NCBI GenBank assembly: GCA_024449915.1
Contig: JAMZAV010000166.1
Location: 1,178,001-1,242,000 of the forward strand
Direction of reading: 5' to 3'
Source of the DNA: Sweltsa coloradensis
Taxonomy: Eukaryota > Arthropoda > Insecta > Plecoptera > Chloroperlidae
Length of the DNA stretch: 64,000 nucleotides
A program made the position numbers and the translations under genes. Within the stretch, counting starts at the first letter, position 1, and every line of letters starts with the position of its first letter. The notes beneath the pieces are model-generated. The model was not told the origin of the DNA, did no database searches, and saw only the letters and a program-made list of their open reading frames with translations. Below are positions 1-11,500 of this stretch, piece by piece.

Positions 1-24
1 GAGGATGCGACCCACGAAGTTGAA
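1..24 (-). CDS. how: HOW/Quaking-type STAR protein, exon 3 (first 8 codons, cut by window edge)
   Basis: Read on the minus strand from position 24, the codons give FNFVGRIL. This is the KH-domain stretch that directly follows EHPD in HOW/QKI proteins and precedes the GPRG loop, which would lie outside the window. It is preceded on the transcript by a clean acceptor, ATGTTTGTTTCAG, at 25-37. Exon 2 ends in phase 0 after GAC (D), so the junction reads VKEHPD-FNFVGRIL, as in the family. The residues correspond to about 87-94 of the predicted protein and form the start of the first KH helix, which binds single-stranded RNA. The exon continues left of base 1. Identification rests on only eight residues, but frame, acceptor, strand and order all agree with the two exons to the right. 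Confidence 0.9.
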
Positions 25-186
25 CTGAAACAAACATGTTGACCATCATTACGTCATCATCTGTCTATATCTCGTCATCTATACACTTAATTCAACTATA
101 AAAAATCGATTCATTCAACCAACATAATATTTACTCCCAGACAGAAAAAAACATATTTTCCACTTGTTTATAAGTGTTGAATCACA

Positions 187-286
<100 letters not shown>

Positions 287-491
287 CAAATAAGTTATTT
301 TGAGGTTTCATGCATGCTCTTCTCTGTCCACTTCCGATGGTAATCTAACCGACACCGCATTTGTATCAGCGAGCAGCAGTAGGAAACGAGAACGGTAGTG
401 GCAATGAATACCGCAATCACTCCAATCTTCTTCGGTATCAAGGGAGCCAGAAGAGAGATAGTCACCGTAAAATTTCTGAAGTAGAATGAAT

Positions 492-971
492 CCCCCAAAA
501 TACAAAAATTTGTAAAAAAGACGGCAGCCAAGCTCTCCTTCAAAAGTCTTCGGCTGTGAATGCTGTGAGATATAGAAGTTGAGCCAAGCTTTTTATTCTT
601 TCTCCCTAGTTTCGCTTTGAAAATATGTAAGATCATTTCGCCTGTTGACGAGCGCCAAGCCAACGATTTTTGTGGTAAAAAAGTAAAATTTTTAAACTCG
701 AAATCATAAAAAAATTCTTGGCCATGAACCAAATTCAATGGCCAAGTCATTTTTTATGATTTCGAGTTTAAAAATTTTACTTTTTTACCACAAAAATCGT
801 TGGCTTGGCGCTCGTCAACAGGCGAAATGATCTTACATATTTTCAAAGCGAAACTAGGGAGAAAGAATAAAAAGCTTGGCTCAACTTCTATATCTCACAG
901 CATTCACAGCCGAAGACTTTTGAAGGAGAGCTTGGCTGCCGTCTTTTTTACAAATTTTTGTATTTTGGGGG
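492..971. repeat. near-perfect inverted repeat (about 240-bp arms, almost no spacer)
   Basis: The sequence from CCCCCAAAATAC at 492 to about 715 reappears as its reverse complement from about 748 to GTATTTTGGGGG at 971. The symmetry centre is near 731. The outer 220 bp or so of each arm match without a difference I can find. Only the central 30 bp, around CTTGGCCAT and ATGGCCAAG, are imperfect. Both arms therefore encode the same 50-odd residue stretch on opposite strands, which is a by-product of the symmetry. It could be a young fold-back element or a palindromic assembly artefact. Confidence 0.93.
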
Positions 972-1016
972 GATATCACATCTTTTTGTTGTTCGTTCGC
1001 TATCAAGGTGTGAATG

Positions 1017-1100
1017 ATGGACTTTGAATGATTAAATTTGTTAAGTTCAAAGTTGTTTTTTTACATTTTTGGGCCCACGGTCCCCCCAAAGATACCCCTT
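1017..1100 (+). repeat. dispersed repeat module X, copy 1
   Basis: The stretch from CTTTGAATGATT through CATTTTTGGGC to the C-rich end at about 1100 matches 2140-2222 with scattered substitutions. It begins 46 bp after the palindrome ends. Confidence 0.7.
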
Positions 1101-1454
1101 AAATAAATAAATAAATAAATTTTTATTTAGAGTCTACCCACTCAGTTATATATAACTGATTTTCAGTGGGGGACTTTAAATCAAAGCGACCAAGCCAACC
1201 CTGCAGGCCCGACGCAATCGACGAGTGAGCGATAACCAACCAAAGATCGATATTTTTAATAGGAAATATATCAATCAGTGGTATGGACAGTGCGAACATC
1301 CTTGGATCAACGCCAGAATCAACAAGGCCGATCCAGAACAACTCTGAAATTTATTATGTGCTTCGTTGCTAGGACGGCTCCAAAGTCACCGTTTACAAAC
1401 TCCTAAGACAAGAACTGATAGACTTAAGTCCAAATCAGAAGTTAAAAAACTTCT

Positions 1455-1523
1455 GACTTGAGCGGGAATCGAACCCTGGCCCTTCTGCATTGGAAGCAGA
1501 TACGCTAACAACAAGACCAACGC
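1455..1523 (-). pseudogene. tRNA-derived core, Gly(UCC)/Trp-like, copy 1
   Basis: On the minus strand it begins GCGTTGGT, as in eukaryotic tRNA-Gly. A TTAGCG segment follows, then an anticodon-like hairpin CTGC-TTCCAAT-GCAG and a good B box (GGTTCGATTCC). The 3' acceptor strand is missing: CTCAAGTC replaces the CCAACGC needed to pair with the 5' end. It is therefore not a functional tRNA. The loop register gives CCA as drawn, whereas the parent tRNA-Gly would read TCC, so the parent isoacceptor is uncertain. Confidence 0.75.
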
Positions 1524-1708
1524 ACTAGCATAAGCACTAGATATTATAATGGTTAAGAGCATGTTTAATTTCAAGCTTGGTTACAAATTACTACGCCTGA
1601 GTAATTACGCGTTTTGATTTTGCTAGGACGGCTCCAAAGTCACCGTTTACAAACTCCTAAGACAAGAACTGATAGACTTAAGTCCAAATCAGAAGTTAAA
1701 AAACTTCT

Positions 1709-1777
1709 GACTTTAGCGGGAATCGAACCCTGGCCCTTCTGCATTGGAAGCAGATACGCTAACAACAAGACCAACGC
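1709..1777 (-). pseudogene. tRNA-derived core, Gly(UCC)/Trp-like, copy 2
   Basis: Same core as in the first unit of the tandem duplication, with the same anticodon-like hairpin and B box and the same lost 3' acceptor strand. The one difference near the core is T for G just 3' of the B box on the transcript side. Confidence 0.75.
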
Positions 1778-2139
1778 ACTAGCATAAGCACTCGATATTT
1801 ATAATGGTTAAGAGCATGTTTAATTTCAAGCTTGTACAAATTACTACGCCTGAGTAATTACGCGTTTTGATTTTGATTTTGATTTTGATTTTCCCCGGTC
1901 CCAATTGCCCGGTTTTTGTTATATGAGGTACATCTGAGTGTGGCCCAAGTTTCAAAGTTCTAAGATGAACCGTTTTCTCGTATAGCGTATTATTCATAAG
2001 AGTACGGAATTACCTACTTTTGATAATTTTGGTTTTTTTCCGGTACCCGTTAACCAATTTTGCTTTCCATATTCAAAAGTGATAAAGAATGAGAGATATC
2101 AAAATGAATTCCACGTTTGAAACATCTCAGTTGTAGCGT

Positions 2140-2450
2140 TTTCTTTGAATGATTCATTTCTTAAAGTTCAGATATGTTTTTTGTCATTTTTGGGCACATG
2201 GTCATCCCAAATTTAGCCCCTTGTGTTTTGGACGCAAGATATTTATAATGGTTAATAGCATGTTAAATTTCAAGTTTGTACAAATTACCACGCCTTGGTA
2301 ATTACGCGTTTTGATTATCATCCAAATTTTGATTTTCTCCGGTCCCTGTTACCCGATTTTGGTTTTGAAAGCAAAAGGCACTGCGTCTGAAATACACCTA
2401 AGTGTGGTCCAAGTTTCATAGTTCTAAGATTTACCGTTTTCTCTGTAGGC
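2140..2450 (+). repeat. dispersed repeat: module X copy 2 plus a third copy of the GATATTTATAATGG module
   Basis: 2140-2222 repeats module X of 1017-1100. Positions 2226-2450 then repeat 1791-1980 at lower identity: GATATTTATAATGGTTAA, TGGTAATTACGCGTTTTGAT, then a CCGGTCCC segment and AAGTTTCATAGTTCTAAGAT. The order suggests one longer, decayed element of which the tandem unit is a piece. No open frame or TIR was recognised. Confidence 0.75.
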
Positions 2451-2473
2451 TAAAGACTCTCCGCGGAGAACTG

Positions 2474-2524
2474 CCACCCACCCACCCACCCACCCACCCA
2501 CCCACCCACCCACCCACCCACCCA
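2474..2524. repeat. (CCCA)n microsatellite
   Basis: About 12 perfect CCCA units in intron 2. Confidence 0.95.
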
Positions 2525-5500
2525 GCCAGCTTTAAGGAATTTGACGATGTTGAGAGCCTTTTTTAACACAGAACGAGTTGTCGGATCGGGTTGATTTTTT
2601 TTTTGGTATGTCATGGACCACATACCAGGTCATATACCGAGTTTCAAGATTGTAACTCTTTCGGGGCGGCGTGTGCAGATAGCTGAAAACCCCCCAACTC
2701 TGGTAGGTGTATATAGGGCCGGAGTTCGGTGTCGCCTAGCAGCCGCATTCGCTTGTCTGCCGGGCGACGACCGTCGCCCTAGATATAACAGGAATAGAAC
2801 CACATCAAATTCTATATGTAACTACTAAATATGTATTCCAAATAAGCTTAGCTGCCCTGCACAGCTTTCTCTGGAAGAAGCATGTCATGTAGTATTCTCT
2901 TTCGCCTAAATGTGTGATGGACATTCGACACATTAAAAAATCAATTAGTTTGTGCAGAATACAAAATTCATTTATGTAGTGTGAAGACATGTTCTTTGTT
3001 GTTGGGATCGGGAGGGAGTCGGGGAGATTCACCTGTTGATACCAGATCAGGGAGGGAGGAGGCACAATGTGTGTGTGTGTGTGGGGGGAGAGATTTGAGA
3101 CAACTATAACCCAATTCTAAATTTACTTCTCTAATCCTGAGTCAAGCTTAATAGTATACAAGCTTTAGGCAAATCTGATTTTACCTCACAACCCGGATCA
3201 GTAGAGATAGAAGTGCAGAAATCTTTATCCATCAGCTCTTTTTGTCTCCCCCCCTGAATTTAGTAGGCATACCTTCTCTTGGTAAAAACGCGAGCAGGCA
3301 GCTATGACTTCTGATAAACTGTTGATTAAGTGTAATCACATGACAAGATGGACTGTACAGTTACCGGTTATCGACCAAAATGAAGTATTTTCGGACACAC
3401 GCGATGTTTTGGCACGAAACGCGCTGTTCGCATTTTGAAATAATGTTTTCCCTTAGATGTTTACCATGTTTACTTTGGAGTGGTATGTTCTAATGGCATG
3501 AAGCGTACTTTAAATATGATTCCAAACTGTGAAGTTTTCACTGTCCTAAAACTAAGCATTCAAACTCAAGTACCCTCGCAACTCAAGTTATTTTAATTTA
3601 ACGAATTACGAATTTCCCGTTTCAGCTAAAAATAGACTTCAGCCACAGCGCTCATACTATACACACACACACACTTCCATTAGATTAGGAGTGAACTTAT
3701 TGAACCCAAAAGAGCAACAAAATGTTTCATTGTGGGATACCAAGTACCAACGTCTTCAGTATGGCAAGATGTACGCAATGGTGCATCATTATGCGGAACG
3801 ACCAGCACACCATAACATGGTTGCATTACTGATGAGTACTGCAACCTGTACTCATTGCATCACGCGTACATCCTGTCAGTGTCAGGCATAGAGGTCTTGA
3901 GAGAAGCCAGCTGTCAGCCTCATTGCTGAACAAGAATATTAAATACGGGTAATGGAGATCATAGATCTTCAATTAAAGGTCTTTGAAAATTAGCAAAGAC
4001 ATCCATGCCGTTTGTATACATCTACACGTGCAAATGAAAGGAGTGGGTTTATTATGGCTGAGATAAGGTTAATTCTACCTCAAGTAATAAAAATTAAAAC
4101 GTCGCAACTCACAAGTAGAAGTCGGAAGATACAAAACAAAACAATCAACGTGTACATCAGTTCTGTTATATTGCACAAGACGATAGTTTTTTTTTTTTAA
4201 ATAGTTTTGCTTTATGGTAAAATTACGTAAATCTTGTATCTATGTAGGCATGGGTTTTGAATCTGGGGTTTTGCTTGTACAGAAGGGGGGCGGAGGAACT
4301 TCCACATGCCGATGCCGGTATGAGTGTCATGCCTTGTACTGGATTGCGTCAAGTACGTTCCTAAGTGCACTTGCGAGTGATCTTTGTCGGCATGTTGTAT
4401 CTTCAAAGCTTCAGCACACAAAGGGATGCTGTGTAAGACATGTGACGTCACAACCAGCTAGGCTCGCTAGACCTATCTTGGCACGTCACGAGATACGAAC
4501 CCAGATTTTTTCAACTCGATTGTTGTGGTCCCCATTCAATAATGTCTCACTATTTCACAGAATGTGTATATATTTTGCACTTTGTTCAACGACATGCATC
4601 GTTTTGTGTTGCCAATGGATTTCAAAATATATAATTAAATTAGCAATGTCAGTCTAAATGATCCAAAAATCAGTCGTATAAAGGCAAATGTGCACATAAG
4701 AAATTAGACAACTACTTGCTTCCCTTGAAATTTCGTAATCCATTGTACATTTATTTGCTTCAGCATCTTATTGGCAACGCGCCTTGGGACTCGACACTCA
4801 GCATGCACTCGAGATCGTCCGTCCTTTGTGTGGAATACGCGTCGAGTCGAGTAGGCCCCACTCACGACTGTACAACGTCTTACGACACTTACATTTACAT
4901 TGTGTTTTGTGTCCTTTATCAGTCGTCGAATTACGCAGTGAAAAATTCAAAACAAGCATTTATGTAATTTTAAGAAAGATTTTTTTCTATTCTTGACCTA
5001 GATTTCACGATGTTAGTATTTTCTCCCATTGTCCACTACATCGGAGCAAATCGCCAAGCAATGCAGAAATAATGCGAATTCCATATACGGCATTAGACCG
5101 AACGCTAGATTTCTAATCTCAACATCGGAATCATGACAGTTTTCCCGGAAGAAACGTGGACATTTGCGTCCAGGCCAGGCCGTATTTCACCAGATCAGAC
5201 GCAGAGAACGCGCATGGCCTTGTAGGGCTCAAATAGGCTAGAAACTATTGGCAGCTACATTAATTTATAGGGCAGTCCGCAGTACACTTCTTGGAATTAT
5301 CATGAGAAATTAAAGTGGGATTCCGACTGCCGATACAAGATGTGTGTGTGACACACGTTACAGGGAAATGACGGTAACATACTTGAGCGGATAAGTGACT
5401 TCACGGATGCACGGTCTACCACAAGTACCGATCAACGATCACATTCACATACATCTCTCGTCAGTCGTCAGATGTCAAGTCGCGTCAGCTGCAGGTCAAG

Positions 5501-5622
5501 ACAAATCTCATTCTGGCAAGGTGGTACAATAAAAATAAATGTCACTTATTGAAAGGATAACAGATCTGTACAAACTCGATGGCAAATGTCCCATGATGGG
5601 AGAGGGGCATTGGTACAGAGAG

Positions 5623-5647
5623 GTGGGGGTTGGGGAGGGGGGTAGGG
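5623..5647 (+). other. G-quadruplex-type G tract
   Basis: Runs of GGGGG, GGGG, GGGGGG and GGG separated by one or two bases satisfy the usual four-run G4 pattern. They lie on the plus strand, the template strand of how intron 2. Confidence 0.6.
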
Positions 5648-7730
5648 TAATCCAATAGTTGAACGCACCGTAATGAGGGAAAATTCATTCCACCTTTCAC
5701 GCAAGTCTTCACTTGGGTTGTGTTGTTCATTAAAATCTTTGACAGTAGCTATGAAAAAGAAATGAGAAATCACAAAGAAAATATATTTTCCAATCTTCTC
5801 ATTTACCCAAACATACAACCCAACACCAAGCAACATGCACATGCCCCATTCACTTTGTTTTTCAGTAAAAACACGTAATGCTATTTGCAGATCATAACCA
5901 CATACCAGTAGCCATGCAGCTGCATGTCAAAGATCATACTGTGTTCAGTTCCAGTTCACGCACATTGGTAAGCCTGCTTTGTTCACTTACACAAACACAC
6001 GTGCTATACCTTCTACTCTATTGAAAGCACTGCACATTCCCGTCTTGCTGCATTTCAGTATCGAATATCAGTCCAGAAATAAACTCCAATCAAACCTCGA
6101 CCTCTGCATAACTTATAGTCTGACCTGCACTGACAATGACCCCCACTCGAACAATATTATCATTTAAGTCATTACTATAGCATATCTATCCATCGATTTA
6201 AAAAAACACCTCATTAGACATTACATATCCGCAACATGCTCCCATCAATTTAATGTAGGCTATACTCCCTTTCACATTCCTTTCTGAAAAACCGTAAAAC
6301 TGTAGGGCCTACTAATAAATAGAATGTCGGGTTGATACGCAACTCGCCTTCTCTATAATCATGGGCTTGCCGAGCTGTGTTTCACGAGTAGGCCTATGTG
6401 TGCGTGTGATTAGGAACAAACACCAATCAAAAATTACAAGGTAATAAATATTATCAGCAATTTCGTCCCTGAACATCAGAAAACGAGCTGAAAATTCTAA
6501 CAAAATGTGACTTCCGAGGCATACTCGAGCAACCGTAGGCTTACGCATGTAGTACTAGTAACCAATAACAAATCACCTTGTCTTGAGCTGTACCCAATGG
6601 CAAAACGACATTCACTTATAGCCTATCAAGAGCAAGGCATTATCGATTACCTGCGATTGAACATTATCTAATCTAAGAGCAAACAACGAGAGAAGAGGTA
6701 GAGACATGTCGTGTCTGATAGATAGAAAGCTTGCGTTCATTGGCCAGGATAATGTGTCTACATGATCAGCCTATCAAAGAGTTATAGGGCCTATCGCTTT
6801 GCTTTGCTCCACCCTTTGTAAAGTCAGAACAGGGTCACATTAGCACGTTTGATATCACGAATTCAGGTTCGACTCATACTGGAAGCATACCTGTACAGGA
6901 AAACGGTGTTTTATCAAAATAGATATCTAGCAGCAATCTTCTATTCGTTGTAAGTCACCCCACCCCCATCATGCCTGACGTAGTGCAGACGAAAGGTCGG
7001 TGGACGCCCAGTTTCTAAACTGACACTGGTACGGTACGTAACTAAGTGACAAGTGTTGTTCATAATATTACGTACGTATGTAATATTCACTAGAATGTCA
7101 CAAGCGCACGTCAAAATACAATATTGAAACCTTACTTAGGGCCAATAGGAAAAAAAGAAGAAAATAGTGATGGCATTGTCTAAAAATCTTGTCGTCACAT
7201 AGTGATTACTCTTTGCTAACACCCGATTTGATTTCAGATATCAGGTATCGTTCAGACATAGGCCTAGTCATATTATGCTCGGTTCATGTATCTGAATCAG
7301 TTGATGTTATTATTATGCAACTTAATCAGCACCAAGTAAAATGCGTTTAAGAACATGTTCTTATTTACTACCTTAGCGTTGTACATGTGGGTCGCAAGAG
7401 AAAGTGAAGTCACTTTGCACAGTTGTTGACACGGCTTGACTTGAAGCGACTCGGCGAGGGCAACAATTAGTTATAATACAAGTATAAAAGTGGCGCGTCC
7501 TCGCCGACAATAAAAACATGGCGAGCAATTACTGCACAGTGACTAAACTAATTCATCTTCTGGGCAGGTTCCGTTTCATTCACACGTCTGGCCCTGGCTG
7601 AGAGACTGTCTTGATTTGATTATTGAGCGTGCCAAGAAACAGTATAGTAATAATTTCAGCAGCATTCTTGAAGACTGGACCAATTAACAAGGTCAATGAC
7701 ACGTAACTGATTGTGCTTGTCAAGTTACCG

Positions 7731-7802
7731 ATGACGGGTATCGAACCCACGCTTTACTCATGAGCATAGGTTATTCTACCATCTTTGCTCATGAGCTACC
7801 TT
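7731..7802 (-). pseudogene. tRNA-like relic
   Basis: The minus strand reads GGTAGCTCATGAGCAAAG (A-box-like D arm), then a degenerate middle, then a near-perfect B box in GTGGGTTCGATACCC. The acceptor strands do not pair. Most likely a tRNA-derived SINE head or a decayed tRNA. Confidence 0.5.
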
Positions 7803-8185
7803 TATCCGGATTCAGGGTCATCACCGATTTTTAGACGCTCCCTCAGCATAATAAAAGTATTGAACTTGGAAGATATTCTTATTTTCAGCTCACTTTGTCA
7901 TAAAGTTCATCTCATTCACCAAGTTGTGATGCCTTTGTCCCAGCAGCTTTCAAGATTGATTTGTCTTCAATTTCGATTGCGTGATGTTGGTATAGGTGGG
8001 TGGGAAAACCAACTTACTCTTAGTAGACTAGGACCAAATTGAAATTACCGTATTTGGGTAATAAATAGACCACAGGACTCGCGCGCAGCTTGCTCAAGGC
8101 TGAAACTCATTCATCCGTCAGGCGGGTAGGGGATAGTACCAAGGAGGATTTAGACTTCAGTACTCAATCCTCCGTGGGTAGTACC

Positions 8186-8555
8186 CAGAGGCGACTCCGA
8201 TTTTTATTTCCTAGACAATTATCACTATGACATCTTTATCTTATTTGAAATTTTTAAACGTGTTTTAGGCCTTTCACAGTTGCAAATATGCACACAAAAA
8301 ATTCGCCTTCGCCGACAGGGAGTCTTTCACCTCAGCTTTGATCGATAGTAATTATGATCACCAATCAATTGTAAGCTCGACATGAAGACAAAACAAATTG
8401 ACGCACACAAACAACATTGATGCGGTATTGCACTAAAAACCTAAATTTCAAAAATGCCCCCCATACACTGCACTCCCGTGCCTTTCCCATCACGGATGTA
8501 CATGCATGCGCGAATCGCCCCCCCCCCCCATGGTTCTGTCCTAGATCCGCCACTA
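8186..8555. mobile_element. non-autonomous hAT-like MITE, 370 bp
   Basis: The left end is CAGAGGCGACTC and the right end, reverse complemented, is TAGTGGCGGATCTAGG, so 8 of 12 terminal bases agree. Both ends are close to the CAGTGGCGGATC type seen at hAT-like termini. The flanks carry an identical 8-bp direct repeat, GTAGTACC (8178-8185 and 8556-8563), the target-site length of hAT transposases. Another GTAGTACC lies at 8572, so the repeat alone is weaker than it looks. There is no coding capacity. A C-run sits near the right end. Confidence 0.65.
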
Positions 8556-11500
8556 GTAGTACCGTTGAGTGGTAGTACCTACTTGGTACCTACCTACGTT
8601 TGCTGACGACCCAAAACCAGCCAATGAAAGGACTTTGCTCTAGTACGCAATATATAAAACACCAAAAATAATCAGCAAACGTTATTTTTGTAGTGTTAAC
8701 AAATTACCTTGCACAACCTTGCAAGCTCGCTAATTATGAAAAAATATAAAATATAAACAAGTTAATGAATGTGAAAAATACAAATTTGTACACTGAGCAT
8801 AACTAAGCAGAGTCTATTAATATGTCTCGAATCTTCCGAGAGATGTGTTGGTGTTGCGTAGAAGTTGGGAATGGGATGCTTAGGCTACTATATAGCGTTT
8901 ACTCGCTACGATTGTTTGCCTACTAGAAAATATAACTAGTTCGCGACCTAGAGCAACAAAATGTTGCAGCTTCGGGTTGTGTGGGAACTGGGAACAGACA
9001 CTCATTCAAGTGAAATAACCTTTATTATAACATCAGAACGAGAGCGAAAGTGCTAATTACAGTTCATTCCACTACCATGTATAGTGTAAAAGGGCTGAAC
9101 TTGCATTACGCAGCAAGGCATCGTAGAGAAAAGGAAAACAATGTGATTGGAAGACAATAAAAAGTTAAGAACATGCTACATGTACATTACACGTGTTGTC
9201 TGTGTAGTGTGTTTTAATCGTGTACGGATTGAGTTACGTGTGAACGTGACGGATAGTAAACATTGCATATCGATACCCTAATCTACATCGTATCTGTATT
9301 TGCTGAAGAATTGCTAAGAAACATATTTTCAATGCTTGTTAAAATGACTAATTATCAAAAAGAGTAGATTCAAGGTGTTGCAATATAATTTCAGACACTA
9401 AACCTGAATACAAAAACCTCGAATCTGCTCTTTTCGATAATTAGAGCAATTTTAAAATGTTTTGAACTGTTGCATAGTAATTCTACAGCAGATACAGATA
9501 CGAGATTTTGCAATTAGGGTATCGATATGTGAGTGCACATTTTTAATAGGCGATAACCAGTCAGTGGTAAAATTATTATTTTGTTATTCTTCCAATTTCA
9601 TTAATTTTTTAGTAACATTAAATGGTATATACCGTATAATATATCTGATGCAATTGCGAACAGCCGAGGCTACGCACGTGTTTATAAGTTTGAAACTACC
9701 TCCATACATAATGCATATTCTGAGCACCTTGAAGATTAAATTGCGTGAATAAATTATTACATGCAGGCACAAGGCAGCCATCATCGTCAAGATGAAATAA
9801 TTAATAGGGCCTAAAGCTTTTAAATTACTTTATTAGTTAATTGAAAGATAAATTTTAACTGGACATCGAAATTCTAGTAGTGGTAAGAACGAAGAATCTA
9901 CCTTGCGTAAGTAAAGTTACCAAATCACCTGTCGATCTATGCCCAGAACAAATCGCCATATAAAATAGTAAATCGGGGTAATTGATTGTGGTGGATACGT
10001 TCGCAGCAGGGCTCGGAATGGGGATTTAGGAAAGCACAGCCCATTTACCCCATGCTGGCAGCTAGCCATTATTGACAGTCTGTAGTAGAATCTCACTCAA
10101 CGGTAAAATGTCATCCACAACCAAGCAAACCATACTTCATAATCATAAGAAAAGTTACGCCAGTTGAAAAATAATTGATGACAGATTTGAACGAAATTAT
10201 CTCAAAGCGACACAGACAGAGCAAACAGACCACCACAATCAAATAGTACGTGGAATATGTGGTCCGTCGACTGTTTAAATAGAAATCTGAAATATGCTAA
10301 GTAACGGAATAGTTCCATAATGAGATTCGAATCTTGTCATCAGTCATCACCCAAATGATAAAGTGATGAGGAGCTAGCCAACCGTTGTGCTTGACCCCGT
10401 CCGTTATAGGAAGAAACACAATCCCAGAATCCAACTCAATTAGTAGGTACGGAGTGGAGTGGAGAACATCTTCCCCGTTACCTCGTCAGACCAACACGAC
10501 TTGCGTCACCAAGACCTGCCATGCTGTCCACATTCACATATATTGCAATTTCTATAAAGGTGCGCTTATAATTTTACTATCAGTTATTATTCGCTTTACC
10601 CCATCTGGAACGAGTGAGTGGAATGTGAAATATAGAAATGTGAAAGATTACCTCAGCTGATCGACACGCTTTTTGACGACGTATAGCCAAAGATAAGAAA
10701 TTGGAGGGAATCTGGTGCTATAAAAATAATTAAAACTGCATTTACCCAGTATAGTTACAATTCAGACTATGAGCGTCGTGATCCACCGTGTGATAATTTA
10801 ATCAGTCAAACTTAAAGGGTACCCTTACGTTACCCCATTATCACAGAGATATCCTTGTGCCACGCATGCCGGCTTACCCTACTGAACCGGGAGTTGTATC
10901 CAAGGAAGCGAAGTTATACGAAGCCAAGAGGAGAGCAGCTACACTAATACAGGCTCAGAAGTAATAATTGAAGGTACCAAGTAATGAGACATCGTATTGT
11001 GTGATTCATTCATCGAACAGGTGTATAGTTATAGAGTCCGTGAAGAGAAGAGAACGCCTGGCACGAGGCCTGACATGACTTACTTCCGCCAGAAGGGTAT
11101 GGTTAGGGTGGTGAGGTGGTGGTGATGATCAGGAACACCGATGTTCGTTTAGTACTAAAAACAAGCAGACAATTGAACTGTTCCACGTTCTTTGTTATTT
11201 ATATTATTGGTTTGGTAAAGGGGCAAATCATATGTAAACAGGTTGAGGAGCATGTTGAGTGGACCATGGCACCCTCGTCGCATCCATGACAACTTCAATA
11301 TTAGCACAAAGAAATCGTGAGGCTGCGAACCACAACAGGACGTAAGAATCTGTGCATGACATTTGCATACATACCAAGGTCTCTGGCTATAGAGCCGCTA
11401 ACACATTTTACGCACACAGGCCACAGGTAGGCAAGGCGAGGCCAATCGCAGTTCGTGAGAAGTCAATACTCGAAATGTTCGTACAGCTTTAGTTACTTTA

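Larger units (their letters stand above)
1367..1876. repeat. tandem duplication, two copies of about 254 bp
   Basis: TGCTAGGACGGCTCC starts at 1367 and again at 1621, and the sequence matches almost base for base up to the TTTTGATTTT end of each unit. I see only a few substitutions (for example GACTTGAGC against GACTTTAGC) and small indels, so the duplication is recent. Each copy carries a minus-strand tRNA-like core followed on that strand by a short hairpin (CAGAAGTT/AACTTCTG), and then the AATTACTACGCCTGAGTAATT module. Confidence 0.95.

Noticed and set aside
295..750. 151-codon minus-strand frame and the matching plus-strand frame at 800-1027
   Set aside because: The shared 50-odd residues follow from the palindrome; the remainder shows no known motif.
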